Part shown: one piece after another, positions 28,881-39,509 of the stretch
Position numbering within the stretch: the first letter of the stretch is position 1
Layout: every line of letters begins with the position of its first letter
Source of the DNA: Methylococcaceae bacterium
Lineage (GTDB): Bacteria; Pseudomonadota; Gammaproteobacteria; Methylococcales; Methylomonadaceae
DNA length: 64,000 nucleotides
Assembly: GCA_016715325.1 (NCBI GenBank)
Contig: JADKAL010000001.1
Location: 248,001-312,000 of the forward strand
Direction of reading: 5' to 3'
Position numbers and translations under genes: made by a program
The notes under the pieces: generated by a model
The model's database searches: none
What the model saw: only the letters and a program-made list of their open reading frames with translations
Told to the model about the DNA's origin: nothing

Positions 28881-31652
28881 ATGATCCAATACCAACTCAA
28901 TAAAAACAAACCTGCTAAGCCATCCCAATCGGTGTTAACTACCTTAAGCACCGCTGCGCTGGTGTTGCCGGGGTTATTGCCTGCGATAACCTACGCCACC
29001 GAAGATGACAGCGTGGATTTCCAGTACAGCCATTACCAGGAAGGCAAACGCGATCTGAATCTGGTTGCAGATTATTACGATAACCTAAGCAATGCTTATT
29101 TAATAACACCAGTCAATAATTACCGAAACCCTATCGAAGTTGATAGCATTCATGGTAGCGGACGTTTTTCTTTAACTGACCGTATCAAATTCGCCTTTAA
29201 TTACACGGAAGATACGTGGTCTGGCGCAACACCGTTGGCCACCATGCCGAACCATACGCTCAGAATTAAAAACATCGGCCTAGACAAAAATGGAGAACCC
29301 CTCTTGGTAACTGGGGCAACGCCTTTAACGAATTTTATCGATGGCAATGGCCAGCCATACTACGCCTTATACGATCAAGTGACCGGCCAGCCAACTTACA
29401 ATAAAGATGTAGGGATAGTTCACGCCATGTCTTATGCGTCACCGGAAACCCGCAAGCAGGGCGATTTCAAACTGAGTTATGAATGGGATGAAGCTGCCCT
29501 AGATGTCGGCGGCGGGATCTCGACAGAACGGGATTATGAATCGCGCTTTGTTAACCTAGGCGGGCGCATGGATTTCAACCAGAAACAAACCAGCGTCAAT
29601 CTTGGTTTAAGTTATACCAACAGCGCCATTGAGGCGGCTGTCCATTTTGGCGGGGTTGATGTTCTCGAAGATCGCCGCCAGGACTGGGCGACTCATCTGG
29701 GACTTACGCAAGTCATCAACCCGGATGCGTTGTTCGAACTGGGCATGGGCTATACCCGCAGCACGGGATATTTATCTAACCCTTATAAAGCCAGCTTGAT
29801 GTATTACAAACTGCTTCCCAATGAATTCACTCCATTTCCAGACGGCTTAACTCAAATCAAGGGATTCTTGAGCTCGGAACAACGCCCGGACAAGCGCAAT
29901 CAATTCAACTGGGATGCCCGCTGGGCGCAATACATAGAACCTCTAGATGCCGCTTTGCATCTGGAATACCAGTTTTCTCATGACGATTGGGACATCAATG
30001 CTCATACCTTTGCCGCCGATTGGGTGCAGCCTTTAGGTGAAGGTTGGTCTGTCACTCCACGGATTAGATATTACTCGCAAGATGCGGCCGATTTTTATGG
30101 CACGATGTTTGGTGTTGATGCTACCGCTACTCTCGATCCTAATGGCTACTATAACTACGAAATCGGCGAATTGCCAACACACTTTTCCAGTGACCATCGG
30201 CTATCCGGTTACGGCACTTTAAGTGGCGGACTAACTGTAGCTAAGGAATTTGCCAAAGGCATCCGCCTGGAAACCGGCATTGAATATTACACCCATCAGG
30301 GTAGTCTGAAGCTGGGCGGCGGCGGAGAAGAAAGCTATGCAGACTTTGACTTTTGGGTTGCCAATGCTGCATTGAAAGTCAATTTCTCGGCATTGAGCCA
30401 AAGCAGTTCGGGTGGCGATCTTGATCATACCAACCATGACGGACATACTGCTATTCCGGCAGGTGTTTTATTCGGGCACACCTTAGATAATGCGGGCGAC
30501 ATGATGGTGGGATACCGCCTTATGCACAGCCAACAAGCGGGCGGTTTTCTTAAGGGCGATAACTCAGTCAGTGAAAAGGAAATTATCACTAAGGGTTGCC
30601 CTGGTGCGGCACGATATGACGAGCAAGGCAACCTAATAATTAACGCTAATTGTTCGATGCTGCCCCGCGAAATGGTTATGAACATGCATATGCTGGACAT
30701 CATGTACGCCCCTACCGATTGGCTGACCTTAATGCTGATGCCTCAGTTCTTAGATATGAAAATGCCAATGTATCAGCCGGAAAGCATCATAGGCGCTGGG
30801 CATTCACATGGTGGTGACGGGCAGACTTCGCACGAAAGCCTGACGGGTGGCATCGGCGATACTGGCTTGTATGCCCTTATCAAACTATTTGATACACCAC
30901 ATCAACACCTTCATGCCACGCTTGGTTTTTCAGCGCCTACCGGCGATACGGGGATCAAAATCAAGGACTACGCCGGTACTTTTGCCAGCCGATATAATCT
31001 GGATGGCGCTTATACCCATTACGGGATGCAGTTAGGCAGCGGCACATGGGATTTCAAACCCAGCATCACTTATACCGGCAAGGTCAATGACTGGTCTTGG
31101 GGCGCCCAATTGGGCGGCACTCTCCGTATGGAACATAGCAATTCTTCCGGTTACGCCCTCGGCGACTTGTTTGAAACCAGCCTCTGGGGCGCTTATGACT
31201 TAACTCCCTGGCTGTCCATCTCTGTTAGGGCGGCTTACACTTGGCAAGGCTCTATCAAAAATCAATACACGCCAGGACGTAATGACTACCTGGCTGGTGA
31301 ATGCAAAAAGTCCGATTTTAACTATCAAGATGAAACCCCTACGGATGAAGAAGGCAATCCAATTGGCCCGAACTATTTTCATTCTGATGAATATAACCGC
31401 TGCCTTATCGATGTCGCCAATTATAAGCGTTTTCTCGCAGCCCAAGACCGCCCTTCGTCTATGGATGCACCTAGTAACTATGGCGGTCAATATGTAGACG
31501 TGGGCTTCGGCTTAAGTGCGACTGTACCTACCGGTGCATTTGCGGGCAACCGCCTAGCCTTTGAATGGCTGCAACCAGTGTACACCAACGTCAACGGCTA
31601 CCAGCTTGACCGCGACGGGGCTTTATCCTTCACCTGGAGCTATGGGTTTTGA
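28881..31652 (+). CDS. DUF3570-transporter double-barrel fusion protein, array member 3
   Basis: 923 residues, intact. The signal peptide ends near PAITYA, then TEDDSVDFQYSHYQEGKRD. The DUF3570 and transporter halves follow the family order, with linker SSSGGDLDHTNHDGH and a later His-poor GHSHGGDGQTSHE. The Cys pair lies in KGCPGA and NANCSM, ahead of MNMHMLDIMYAPTDW. A second Cys pair near residues 810-850 matches member 2. It ends WSYGF. It is closest to member 2, so duplication of a unit is likely. No PfpI gene follows it; a DUF4266 lipoprotein gene does. Confidence 0.85.
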   Translation: MIQYQLNKNKPAKPSQSVLTTLSTAALVLPGLLPAITYATEDDSVDFQYSHYQEGKRDLNLVADYYDNLSNAYLITPVNNYRNPIEVDSIHGSGRFSLTDRIKFAFNYTEDTWSGATPLATMPNHTLRIKNIGLDKNGEPLLVTGATPLTNFIDGNGQPYYALYDQVTGQPTYNKDVGIVHAMSYASPETRKQGDFKLSYEWDEAALDVGGGISTERDYESRFVNLGGRMDFNQKQTSVNLGLSYTNSAIEAAVHFGGVDVLEDRRQDWATHLGLTQVINPDALFELGMGYTRSTGYLSNPYKASLMYYKLLPNEFTPFPDGLTQIKGFLSSEQRPDKRNQFNWDARWAQYIEPLDAALHLEYQFSHDDWDINAHTFAADWVQPLGEGWSVTPRIRYYSQDAADFYGTMFGVDATATLDPNGYYNYEIGELPTHFSSDHRLSGYGTLSGGLTVAKEFAKGIRLETGIEYYTHQGSLKLGGGGEESYADFDFWVANAALKVNFSALSQSSSGGDLDHTNHDGHTAIPAGVLFGHTLDNAGDMMVGYRLMHSQQAGGFLKGDNSVSEKEIITKGCPGAARYDEQGNLIINANCSMLPREMVMNMHMLDIMYAPTDWLTLMLMPQFLDMKMPMYQPESIIGAGHSHGGDGQTSHESLTGGIGDTGLYALIKLFDTPHQHLHATLGFSAPTGDTGIKIKDYAGTFASRYNLDGAYTHYGMQLGSGTWDFKPSITYTGKVNDWSWGAQLGGTLRMEHSNSSGYALGDLFETSLWGAYDLTPWLSISVRAAYTWQGSIKNQYTPGRNDYLAGECKKSDFNYQDETPTDEEGNPIGPNYFHSDEYNRCLIDVANYKRFLAAQDRPSSMDAPSNYGGQYVDVGFGLSATVPTGAFAGNRLAFEWLQPVYTNVNGYQLDRDGALSFTWSYGF

Positions 31653-31884
31653 TGGCTTTTACAGGTCTCACCCAGAGGGTATGCGGGCTGAATCTAATCA
31701 ACCCCAAGATATTAGGGGCAACTTATGTTGGGGTTTACCCAAAGGTAAGCGCAATCTATTATCAACCCATTTTATTTCTAGCGGGTTCCCATATTTTTAT
31801 GCCCTTGGCTAGTCAGGCGAGTGGGAGCAAGGAAGCAAACCAAAAACACATTTACCCATTCAACATCATAACGAGGACTTCACC
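31653..31884 (+). other. Gap before the DUF4266 gene
   Basis: About 230 bases with no gene I can support. ACGAGG at 31871-31876 lies a few bases before the DUF4266 start. Confidence 0.4.
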
Positions 31885-32109
31885 ATGACCACAACAGCGT
31901 TAACCATCCGCGTCGCCAGTGCCATTTGTTATCTGTCTTTGATCGCCTGCACCCCGGTGCAGCCCTGGGAGCGCGGCAACCTCGCCAAGCCGCAGATGGC
32001 GATAGACCCGTATCCCTTGCAAAGCGCGTTACGGGCGCACAACTATGGCAGCCGAGAAGCGGCGGCGGGAGGCAATGCGGCGCAAGGGGGCGGTTGTGGA
32101 TGTTATTAA
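31885..32109 (+). CDS. DUF4266 small lipoprotein, copy 1
   Basis: A 74-residue protein with a hydrophobic leader and lipobox LIAC, then TPVQPWERGNLAKPQMAID, the DUF4266 signature, and a Gly/Cys-rich tail (QGGGCGCY). After processing the mature lipoprotein would be about 50 residues, anchored to a membrane. DUF4266 genes usually accompany DUF3570 genes, elsewhere often with thioredoxin-like and ApbE genes, as I recall. Neither partner is seen here. Its 3' end overlaps the start of the next barrel gene, so translation is likely coupled. Confidence 0.85.
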   Translation: MTTTALTIRVASAICYLSLIACTPVQPWERGNLAKPQMAIDPYPLQSALRAHNYGSREAAAGGNAAQGGGCGCY

Positions 32110-34871
32110 AAAAAACTCCGTTTCGTTAAAGGCATTGACGGCAACAGCCCTATCCTTACCTGGCATGTTGGCGCAACCTACCTTGCCGCCGAAGATGACG
32201 AGGTGGAATTTCAGTATAGCCATTATCAGGAAGGTAAGCGAAATATAGCAATTACCGACATAGGTACTGTAAAAGATGGAAAGAGTTTCAATCCTATCGA
32301 AGTTGACAGCCTGCATGGCGGTGTCAAAATTGCGTTAACTGACCGGATTAAATTTGCTTTCAATTATATTCAGGACACCTGGGGCGGGGCGACGCCAACA
32401 GCGACCATGCCCTTTTCCAGTGCGGGGGCAAATTATGCAGTTCTATCTGCCAATCAACCCAACACCGTGGTGGGGGCAACGCCTTTAGTACTCATCTCAG
32501 AGTTCTTTACAAACCTTGATTTTAAACCTTTACAGCGAAACTTAGACCAAAATTCTGGCGAATATCAATACAATGAAAATATAAAGTTATGGCTACCGCA
32601 TCGCCGGAAACCCGCAAACAAGGGGATTTCAAGTTAAGTTACAACTGGGATAATGCTGCCTTAAGCGTTGGCGGCGGAATTTCAATTGAAGACGACTACG
32701 ACTCCCGTTTCGGTAATATCGGTGGGCGTTTCGATTTCAACCAGAAACAGACAACTTTAAATGTTGACTTGAGTTATACGAATAGTTATACCCATGCAAC
32801 CCGGGATCATGATAGTTATGTAAATTCCACTTTAGTGCCTGAAAACCAATACAAAGAAGGCAACGTCAACGAAGGTAACTTATTTCATGGTACGCGGCAG
32901 GATTGGGCAACGCATATTGGCTTCACCCAAGTATTAAACAAAGATTCCATAGTCGGTGCAGACTTCAGTTATAACCGAAGTACAGGCTATCTTTCGAATC
33001 CATACAAAGGCGTCAGCATAGTTTTCGTTGATCCAACGCCAGAATACCAGAAAATTTTCCAACTGCCTTCAGGGGTTTATGCTGGCTCCATCGGTACTTA
33101 TAATGAAAAGCGACCAGAAGTACGTAACCAGTACAGTGTAGGGGGGCGTTATGTGCAGTATGTTAATGCCTTAGATGCAGCACTGCATTTTAATTATCAG
33201 TTTTCCGCAGATGATTGGAACATTCAGTCCCATACTTTCGATGCCGATTGGGTACAACCTTTAGGTAGTGGGTGGACGGTCACGCCGCATATTCGCTACT
33301 ACTCTCAAGATGCCGCAAACTTTTACACGCCTTACCTTGTTACTCCTCAACTAAGCAATTTGACTTTATTCCGCGGCAGCGATGGCCGGGACTACCGGCA
33401 GTTTTTTGATCAGAATACTTTTGAGCCTTATTATGTTGATAATCAAGGCCGTCGGCTACCTTCATCCGTTTCGATTGATCCAAACGGAAAAAACCAAACA
33501 TTCGACGCAAACAAATTGCCGGCAAATTACTCCAGTGACCAGCGATTGTCGGGTTTTGGCACCTTGAGCGGTGGGGTCACCATTGCCAAGCAATTTGCCA
33601 AAGGCTTAACCCTGGAGACCGGCTTTGAATACTACACACACCAAGGCGGCTTAAAAATCGGCGGGGTCGGTGAAGGCAGTTATGCCGATTTCGACTACTG
33701 GCTGGCGAATGCCGCCCTGAAAGTGAATATGGATGCGTTGTCATTAAGCCATGGCGGCGAATCAGTTCATGCCGGACATCTTGGCCATCACCACCACGCA
33801 ACCCATGCCCCGTCAGGTGTCATGTTCGACCACATGCTGCCAACTGGCGGTTTTATGGTCGGCTACCGTTATATGTGGAATAGCCAGAGCGGCAATATGC
33901 TCATTGGCAGCAATGCGGTGAACGATGCCACCTTAGTTTCTAACGGCTGCAATGAACCGGATACCCAGGGTTGCTTCCTCACACCGTATTCGATGTCTAT
34001 GAGCATGCACATGCTGGATTTGATGTACGCACCAACGGATTGGTTGACCTTGATGCTGATGCCGCAATGGGTGGACATGTCTATGGCAATGCGACCGCTA
34101 GATGACGGCCCTGATACTGGAAGCATAGGCGATATCTCTAAACATATCACCCATCACATCCAAAATGGACACGAAACAGGGGGATTAGGCGACCTTAGTT
34201 TTTATGCCTTGTTTAAATTGCACGACGATGGCGTTCATCATTTGCATGTAACACCGGGTTTTAGTGTACCGGTAGGCGATGTCAATTTACAGTTCCGTAG
34301 AGGCCATAAAATAAATGGCGGATATTACGATTATGGAATGCAACTGGGTAGCGGCACCTGGGATTTTAAACCCAGCTTAACCTACACTGGGCATAGCGAC
34401 GATTTCTCTTGGGGTGCGCAAGCGGCTGGCATTATCCGCATGGAAGACAAAAATGATACCGGTTACCGCTTGGGCGACCTGTTCCAGGCATCAGCATGGG
34501 GCGGATACAACTTTACCAAATGGCTAACTGCGTCAATCCGTGGAGTTTATACTGTCCAAGGTCGCATTAACGGTCAATTCACAGGATCAGAAATTGGTCA
34601 GTTTATTAATCCAAACAATCCACCAGACCCAGAGACGGGTGGACTTTCTCCAAATAGCCAATTGAAATTCGGCCCGAACGATTACCCCGCCAATTACGGT
34701 GGCCGCTTCTGGGATGTCGGCTTCGGTTTAAGCGCAGTCGTACCCGGCGATAGCATGTTGGGCGGTAACCGTGTTAGCGTGGAATGGCTACAACCTGTCC
34801 ACACTGACTACAACGGCTACCAAATCGACCGCGACGGGGCACTGTCGGCAACGTGGAGTGTGATGTTCTAA
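32096..34871 (+). CDS. DUF3570-transporter double-barrel fusion protein, array member 4 (two frameshifts)
   Basis: Three frames join into one protein of about 925 residues. The start is uncertain: GTG at 32096 fits the signal-peptide frame (ALTATALSLPGMLAQ); an ATG at 32100 would need a ninth A in the A8 run. One G missing near 32185 (TTGCCGCC) and one A missing near 32583 (ATAAAGTT) explain the breaks, because the halves then match the other members (DEVEFQYSHYQEGKR; VMATASPETRKQGDF). The His-rich linker is SVHAGHLGHHHHATHA. The Cys pair is in SNGCNE and QGCFLT, before MSMHMLDLMYAPTDW. It ends ATWSVMF. Both breaks are at homopolymers and may be errors. Confidence 0.75.
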
Positions 34872-34920
34872 GATGGCTAAGCGACAAATCAAACACTAAA
34901 AGGTGAGGGGTTGCGATATA

Positions 34921-35134
34921 TTGACAAAACGATGGACTAAAGCTGTGATCATGTCAGCCATACTTGCCGCCCCTGCCCCTCTTGCAACCCTGGGAACGCG
35001 GCAAGCTCACTAAGCCGCAGATGGCGTTAGACCCTAATCCATTGCAAAGCGCATTGCGGTCGCACAACTATGCCAGTCTGGAAGCTGCGGCGGGAGACAA
35101 TGCGGCTCAGGGTGGTGGTTATGGCTGCTATTAA
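34921..35134 (+). pseudogene. DUF4266 small lipoprotein, copy 2 (frameshifted)
   Basis: From a possible TTG start at 34921 a leader (KRWTKAVIMSAILAA) is seen. A frame change around 34965-34985, in C-rich sequence, is needed before the conserved QPWERGKLTKPQMALDP and the Gly-rich end GGGYGCY. The C-terminal 45 residues are close to copy 1. The lipobox cysteine cannot be placed with confidence. It lies 49 bases after member 4, repeating the barrel-DUF4266 association. Confidence 0.65.
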
Positions 35135-35198
35135 TTTAAAATCCTATAGACTCGACATTGGAAATAACTGAATCAACCGCTGACAGTCGGCTATTGAG

Positions 35199-37165
35199 GT
35201 GCGCCGTGCTAAGGCGGCGTTGTTCCAGTGGGTGAGAGACTCACCCGGCTATTGCTCCGGCCGGAAGCAACCGAAGCAGTCAGGGAGGTAACGAACTGGC
35301 TGAAGCCTTCGGTGAAACTGTCACGATATACGGTGACGGTGCGAGTGTGCAGGCCGTAATGCGAATGAACGCCGGGCAAGCCTCGAAAAGGACAATGTGC
35401 AGGCTGACCCGATTCTCCATTCGGGGAAAGCTGATACGGCTGGGGGAATTGGGCAAATGACGATCCCAGTTGCTGTGCCGGGGTATTGGCGACAGCATGT
35501 ACACAAGGAATGCGCGCGCAACACGGGAAACCCCTTGGCGTGGTAAGCGATGACCAACTGGACGCCCGTGAGGGACAGGCCGGGCACATTGGGGTGGCGG
35601 AGAGGCCCGTAGTACCGGGGAAGCCGGGTAATGCCGGTGGAGGGAAGGGGCCTTAGTTCAAGATCAACGCAACAAGTGGAAAAGGACAGGAGATTGGGCA
35701 ACCTATCAACTCCGATAAGAGTTCAGAAACTGCAGATGGCGTTACACGCAAAAGCGAAGGCTGAAGCCAGTTATCGTTTCTATGCGCTGTACGACAAGAT
35801 TTACCGGGAAGACATCCTGGCGCATGCCTATGCCCAGTGCCGCTATAACAAGGGCGCACCAGGTGTGGATGGTCAGGATTTTCCGGATATCGAAGCGTAT
35901 GGCGTAACTCGGTGGCTTGGCGAACTGGCGCTTGCGCTTAGGGAGGAGACTTACCGACCAAATCCAATCAGACGAGTGTATATCTCCAAAGCCAATGGCA
36001 AGTTGAGGCCACTCGGTATCTCGACGCTACGGGATCGGGTCTGCATGACGGCAGCGATGCTGGTGCTGGAACCGATCTTTGAAGCTGACCTGCCACCTGA
36101 GCAATATGCCTACCGTCCTGGGCGCAATGCCCAACAGGCGGTGGTCGAGGTGGAAGAAAAGCTGTACCGAGGCTATCTCGATGTCGTGGATGCTGACCTC
36201 AGTGACTATTTTGGCAGTATTCCTCATGCCGAGCTGCTGAAATCGGTGGCACGCCGGGTTGTAGACCCGCGGGTGCTGAACCTGATCAAGCAACGGCTGG
36301 AATGCACCGTGGAAGAAACCGATAGCCGAGGCCGGAAGACACGCACGACCGAAGCCAAGGACAACCGCCGTGGCATCCCCCAAGGTTCACCGATTTCGCC
36401 GTTGCTGTCGAATCTGTACATGCGACGGTTTGTGCTGAGGTGGAAACAACTGGGGCTGGAACGGCGGCTGGGCAGCCGGATCGTGACCTATGCCGATGAT
36501 CTGGTGATCTTGTGCCGCCGTGGCAAGGCTGAAGAAGCTCTGCATTGGTTGCATGACATCATGGCACAGCTTAAGCTGACGGTGAATGAGGAGAAAACGC
36601 GAATCTGTAAAGTGCCGGAAGGTGAGTTTGATTTTCTGGGTTATACGTTTGGGCGTATGTATAAACGGCAAACGGGCAAGGCCTATATGGGTTATCGCCC
36701 GTCGAAGAAAAGCATCCGGCGTATGGTTGAAAAGATCCATGCGCTGACCGCGCACCAAACGACATGGCAAGAGACCACACAGTTGGTGGCGAAGTTGAAT
36801 CGCACTTTACGTGGTTGGGCGAACTACTTTAGTGTAGGAAGCGTAACCAAAGCGTATCGGGCGCTCGACAACTACACTGCGGTGCGGTTGCGCCGGTGGT
36901 TACGCCGTAAGTATAAAGTCAAGGGCCGGCGGGGCGGGACCTATCCACTCTCGCATCTGTACGGCTATTTCGGACTTGTCCGCTTGACTGCGCTGGGACG
37001 TGACCAGCCGTGGGCGAAGACGTGATGTCTTGTCCGAGAGCCCAGTGCCTGAGATAGGCTCGCTGGGTTCGATGAGGGGGATGTGGAAACGGAGTTATGG
37101 TTCTTGCTATTAGGGCACCGCTAAACGAAAGGAGCGGCAACAGACAAGCAAATCCTAACACTACC
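35199..37165 (+). mobile_element. Group II intron
   Basis: The intron begins GTGCGCC (35199), a standard 5' end. Structured non-coding RNA runs to about 35630, and the maturase gene follows. Downstream of it a domain V-like hairpin (AGCCCAGTGCC...GGCTCGCTGGGTT, about 37037-37070) and a domain VI-like stretch are visible. The 3' boundary is my estimate. It sits just after the second DUF4266 copy, outside any gene. Confidence 0.75.
35631..37025 (+). CDS. ltrA: Group II intron reverse transcriptase/maturase
   Basis: The 464-residue protein has the reverse transcriptase blocks at residues about 75-330: [18 protein letters not shown], the fingers/palm stretch [32 protein letters not shown] and the catalytic YADD box ([12 protein letters not shown]). 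Domain X/maturase follows ([15 protein letters not shown], residues about 380-400). No HNH endonuclease with CxxC pairs is seen, so it is an endonuclease-minus type. It helps the intron RNA fold and splice and copies it into DNA. The frame is intact, so the element may still be active. Confidence 0.93.
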   Translation: MPVEGRGLSSRSTQQVEKDRRLGNLSTPIRVQKLQMALHAKAKAEASYRFYALYDKIYREDILAHAYAQCRYNKGAPGVDGQDFPDIEAYGVTRWLGELALALREETYRPNPIRRVYISKANGKLRPLGISTLRDRVCMTAAMLVLEPIFEADLPPEQYAYRPGRNAQQAVVEVEEKLYRGYLDVVDADLSDYFGSIPHAELLKSVARRVVDPRVLNLIKQRLECTVEETDSRGRKTRTTEAKDNRRGIPQGSPISPLLSNLYMRRFVLRWKQLGLERRLGSRIVTYADDLVILCRRGKAEEALHWLHDIMAQLKLTVNEEKTRICKVPEGEFDFLGYTFGRMYKRQTGKAYMGYRPSKKSIRRMVEKIHALTAHQTTWQETTQLVAKLNRTLRGWANYFSVGSVTKAYRALDNYTAVRLRRWLRRKYKVKGRRGGTYPLSHLYGYFGLVRLTALGRDQPWAKT

Positions 37166-37510
37166 GCGCCACATCTCTACTCTACAGAGTACGGCATTCG
37201 CCAAAAAATAACGTACTTCCGAGAAGGGTCGATCAGGGTAGTTCAATTTGCTTATAAATATTAGTTTTCCAATGTCCGGTATGAAGAGATTTGTATTGTT
37301 TATAGGCTTTGCAGGTTCATAGAGTGGGCAAAACTCTTAAACGAATTTTTAAACCAGGACCCGACGCTCATGAAATTTATTCAAATGACCGATCAGCTTT
37401 TGATACCCGACATTCAAGTCTAAATATAACAATAAGATTAAGATTCAAATGCAAAACTTACGGCTAAGCTAACGCCGCAAATATGAACGGGCTCGATAAA
37501 TGCAACTGCC
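37166..37510. other. Gene-free stretch
   Basis: About 345 bases between the intron and the small membrane gene. No gene, repeat or terminator could be supported. Confidence 0.45.
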
Positions 37511-37639
37511 TTATATTGGCCAGCCTGATAGCCAATCCATGATGAAAAATACAATAATGGCGGCAATGCCTATCCAGGTAGCCCTAATTTCTGAATGAGC
37601 CGTAGCTGATGAGGGTTGTATTTCGTTGTTCTTGTTCAT
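37511..37639 (-). CDS. Small single-helix membrane protein
   Basis: A 42-residue frame opens at an ATG at 37639, with GAGG six bases upstream. It reads MNKNNEIQPSSATAHSEI, then a hydrophobic helix (WIGIAAIIVFFIMDWL), and ends SGWPI. A polar N-terminus, one helix, a good ribosome site and a clean stop argue for a real short gene. No family is recognised. It lies 135 bases from the IS4 element. Confidence 0.5.
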   Translation of the reverse strand: MNKNNEIQPSSATAHSEIRATWIGIAAIIVFFIMDWLSGWPI

Positions 37640-37773
37640 AATGACCTCACATAAAACACTAGCAATTTACATTTGATTATATCGGTTATTTGTCCGTAAG
37701 CGCACAACAGTTTAAGGGATAAACCATCAAAACAAACGTGGTTTGTTGTTTGTCCTTAAATTAATTGCAGCCC

Positions 37774-39096
37774 CACTAGTGTCCGGCAAAAGTTGAATAA
37801 ATCCAATTGTTTATCGATTATTGATTATGGTTTTGTATTCCCTGATTGTAAGTGCATGTTGTATTGGTATTTTCTCAAATAGGGTGACTGATAAAATCTG
37901 TAGCAAAGTGTATAGCGATGCGTTCAGATTGAGTTGCTTTTTAATGATGGCGACCAAGACATAAACGGACACAGCAATCCAGATTTGTGATTTGACGGCA
38001 TTCTCAGATGTGCCGTAGAAGCGCTTGATTCGAAGGTGCTGCTTGATCCATTTGAAGAACAACTCGACCTGCCAACGATTTTTGTAAAGTGCGCAGATTG
38101 TAGGTGAAGGCAGAGTAAAGTTGTTGGTCAGAAATACTAGCGTTTTGCTGGTTTCTGGATCGTTGAAACGAATGCGGCGGAGCTGCTGCGGATAGTCTTT
38201 TTTGGCATAGAAGCCATCAAGTGCAATCGTCTGATCGCAGACAATCCCAGTGGTTCGGTCGGTGGTTGTTGAATAAACGCGATGAGCATCAAGGTTTGAC
38301 TTGGCTCCCGGTAACAAAGAAAGCGCCAGTTAAATGAAGTGCAAATAGCCTAGCGAAATCAATATAACCTCGATCCATCACATAGATGGCACCTGGCTCA
38401 GGTATTAGCAAATCAAGTGCTTTGACATCGTGCATTTTGCCGTCTGAAATATGGATAAAGCTTGGGATGTTGCCACGTAAATCCAATAAAGTATGCAGTT
38501 TAACAGCCGCTTTTGTCGTGCGGAAGTTCGCCCAGGGGAACACCGACAGGCACAGATCAATGGTAGTGGAGTCTAATGCATAAACGGTATTGGTCAGATC
38601 TATTCCCAGGTCTTCGCAGGAATAAAGTTGTCGGGCTTGATTGATCAATCGCTGAGCAAAGTCGGCATAGATGCGCCAATCTCGATTGGAATTGGCATCA
38701 GCTAACGTTGACCGAGATACTGCCTCACGTATGCCCATGTGATAGAGTTTGTTGGCTTGTGCCGATAAACAAGTTTCGATATCTCTTAGACTTTCTCGGT
38801 ACGTGAGTTGGGCGAAAGCGAGAATTCGAAAATGTTCAGCACAACTGAGTGTCCTTATTCGACAATCGCCGTCGTATCGCTTAACAATGCGGGTGAAAAG
38901 TTTTCCAGGGCAAAAAGTCCATGATCTGAGCGAATAAAGTTTTGCCAAGATACATCGAGGCCTCCACCACCAAAAAGCTGATAGACTGCACCACTAAAGG
39001 GTAGCCGTTCAAGTCGGAGACACCTTTTGATCCTCTGTAGCCCTCTAAGTATAAGCCCTGCAGGCTTTTTAGGGCATTTTTAACCGGACACTAGTG
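37774..39096 (-). mobile_element. IS4-family insertion sequence with 9-bp target duplication
   Basis: The ends are CACTAGTGTCCGG (37774) and its reverse complement (ending 39096). The flanks carry the direct repeat TTGCAGCCC at 37765-37773 and 39097-39105. The element is 1323 bp and its transposase is broken. Confidence 0.9.
37811..38955 (-). pseudogene. IS4-family transposase (two frameshifts)
   Basis: Translation begins at an ATG at 38955 (MYLGKTLFAQIMDFLPW). One extra C near 38891 breaks it, then it resumes RIVKRYDGDCRIRTLSCAEHF. A second break near 38310 separates the DDE parts. The catalytic region is visible in VYALDSTTIDLCLSVFPW, YVMDRGYIDF and YKNRWQVELFFKWIKQHL (the YREK-like motif). 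Joined, it would be about 380 residues, the normal length. Both breaks are single-base changes. Confidence 0.85.
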
Positions 39097-39152
39097 TTGC
39101 AGCCCAAAAGATCTGCATTCATCAGGTTTGCCCAGATTGTTGTTTGAAGCGA

Positions 39153-39419
39153 TCACCCGTTAACCGCCTCCTTCAATGCCTTGCCCGGTTTGAAAGAGGG
39201 CAGTTTCGCTGCTGCGATCGTAATTTCCTGGCCAGTTTGCGGGTTACGCCCTGTCCGCTCCGCCCGTTCCTTGACGGCAAACTTGCCAAAACCTACCAGG
39301 GTGAGGGATTCGCCTGCTGCCAGGGTAAGTTCGATGGTTTTTAGCAAGCCCTCCAAGATGCGGCCGGTATCGGCTTTGTTTAATTGGCTGTGTTCGGATA
39401 TGGCGGCTATTAACTCGCT
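39153..39419 (-). CDS. HU/IHF-family DNA-binding protein, start codon not found
   Basis: The reading frame encodes SELIAAISEHSQLNKADTG through the HU arm motif GFGKFAVKERAERTGRNPQTG and ends KALKEAVNG, about 88 residues, which is the usual HU core. No ATG, GTG or TTG with a ribosome site is found at the N-terminus. A TTG at 39356 would cut off the first helices. Upstream, the frame continues through the palindrome CCACTAGTCAAACTAGTGG (39430-39448). The original start may have been lost in rearrangement. HU proteins bend DNA; here it may belong to the mobile debris around it. Confidence 0.6.
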   Translation of the reverse strand, partial: SELIAAISEHSQLNKADTGRILEGLLKTIELTLAAGESLTLVGFGKFAVKERAERTGRNPQTGQEITIAAAKLPSFKPGKALKEAVNG

Positions 39420-39429
39420 GACAGGTAAG

Positions 39430-39448
39430 CCACTAGTTTGACTAGTGG
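39430..39448. repeat. 8-bp inverted repeat containing CACTAGT
   Basis: CCACTAGT and ACTAGTGG flank TTG. The core CACTAGT equals the terminal bases of the nearby IS4 element, so it may be an IS footprint upstream of the HU frame. Confidence 0.45.
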
Positions 39449-39509
39449 ACTCATAAGGCTCGGCCTTTAGATTCAGTGTAAATGGTGGCTGGTAAAGCGA
39501 TGATGTTGT

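Noticed and set aside
21198..34871. Methanobactin or other copper-peptide cluster
   Set aside because: No precursor peptide or modifying enzyme pair is present; only indirect metal-binding hints exist.
35209..35701. Open frames in the first 500 bases of the group II intron
   Set aside because: This is the structured intron RNA; frames on the opposite strand are incidental.
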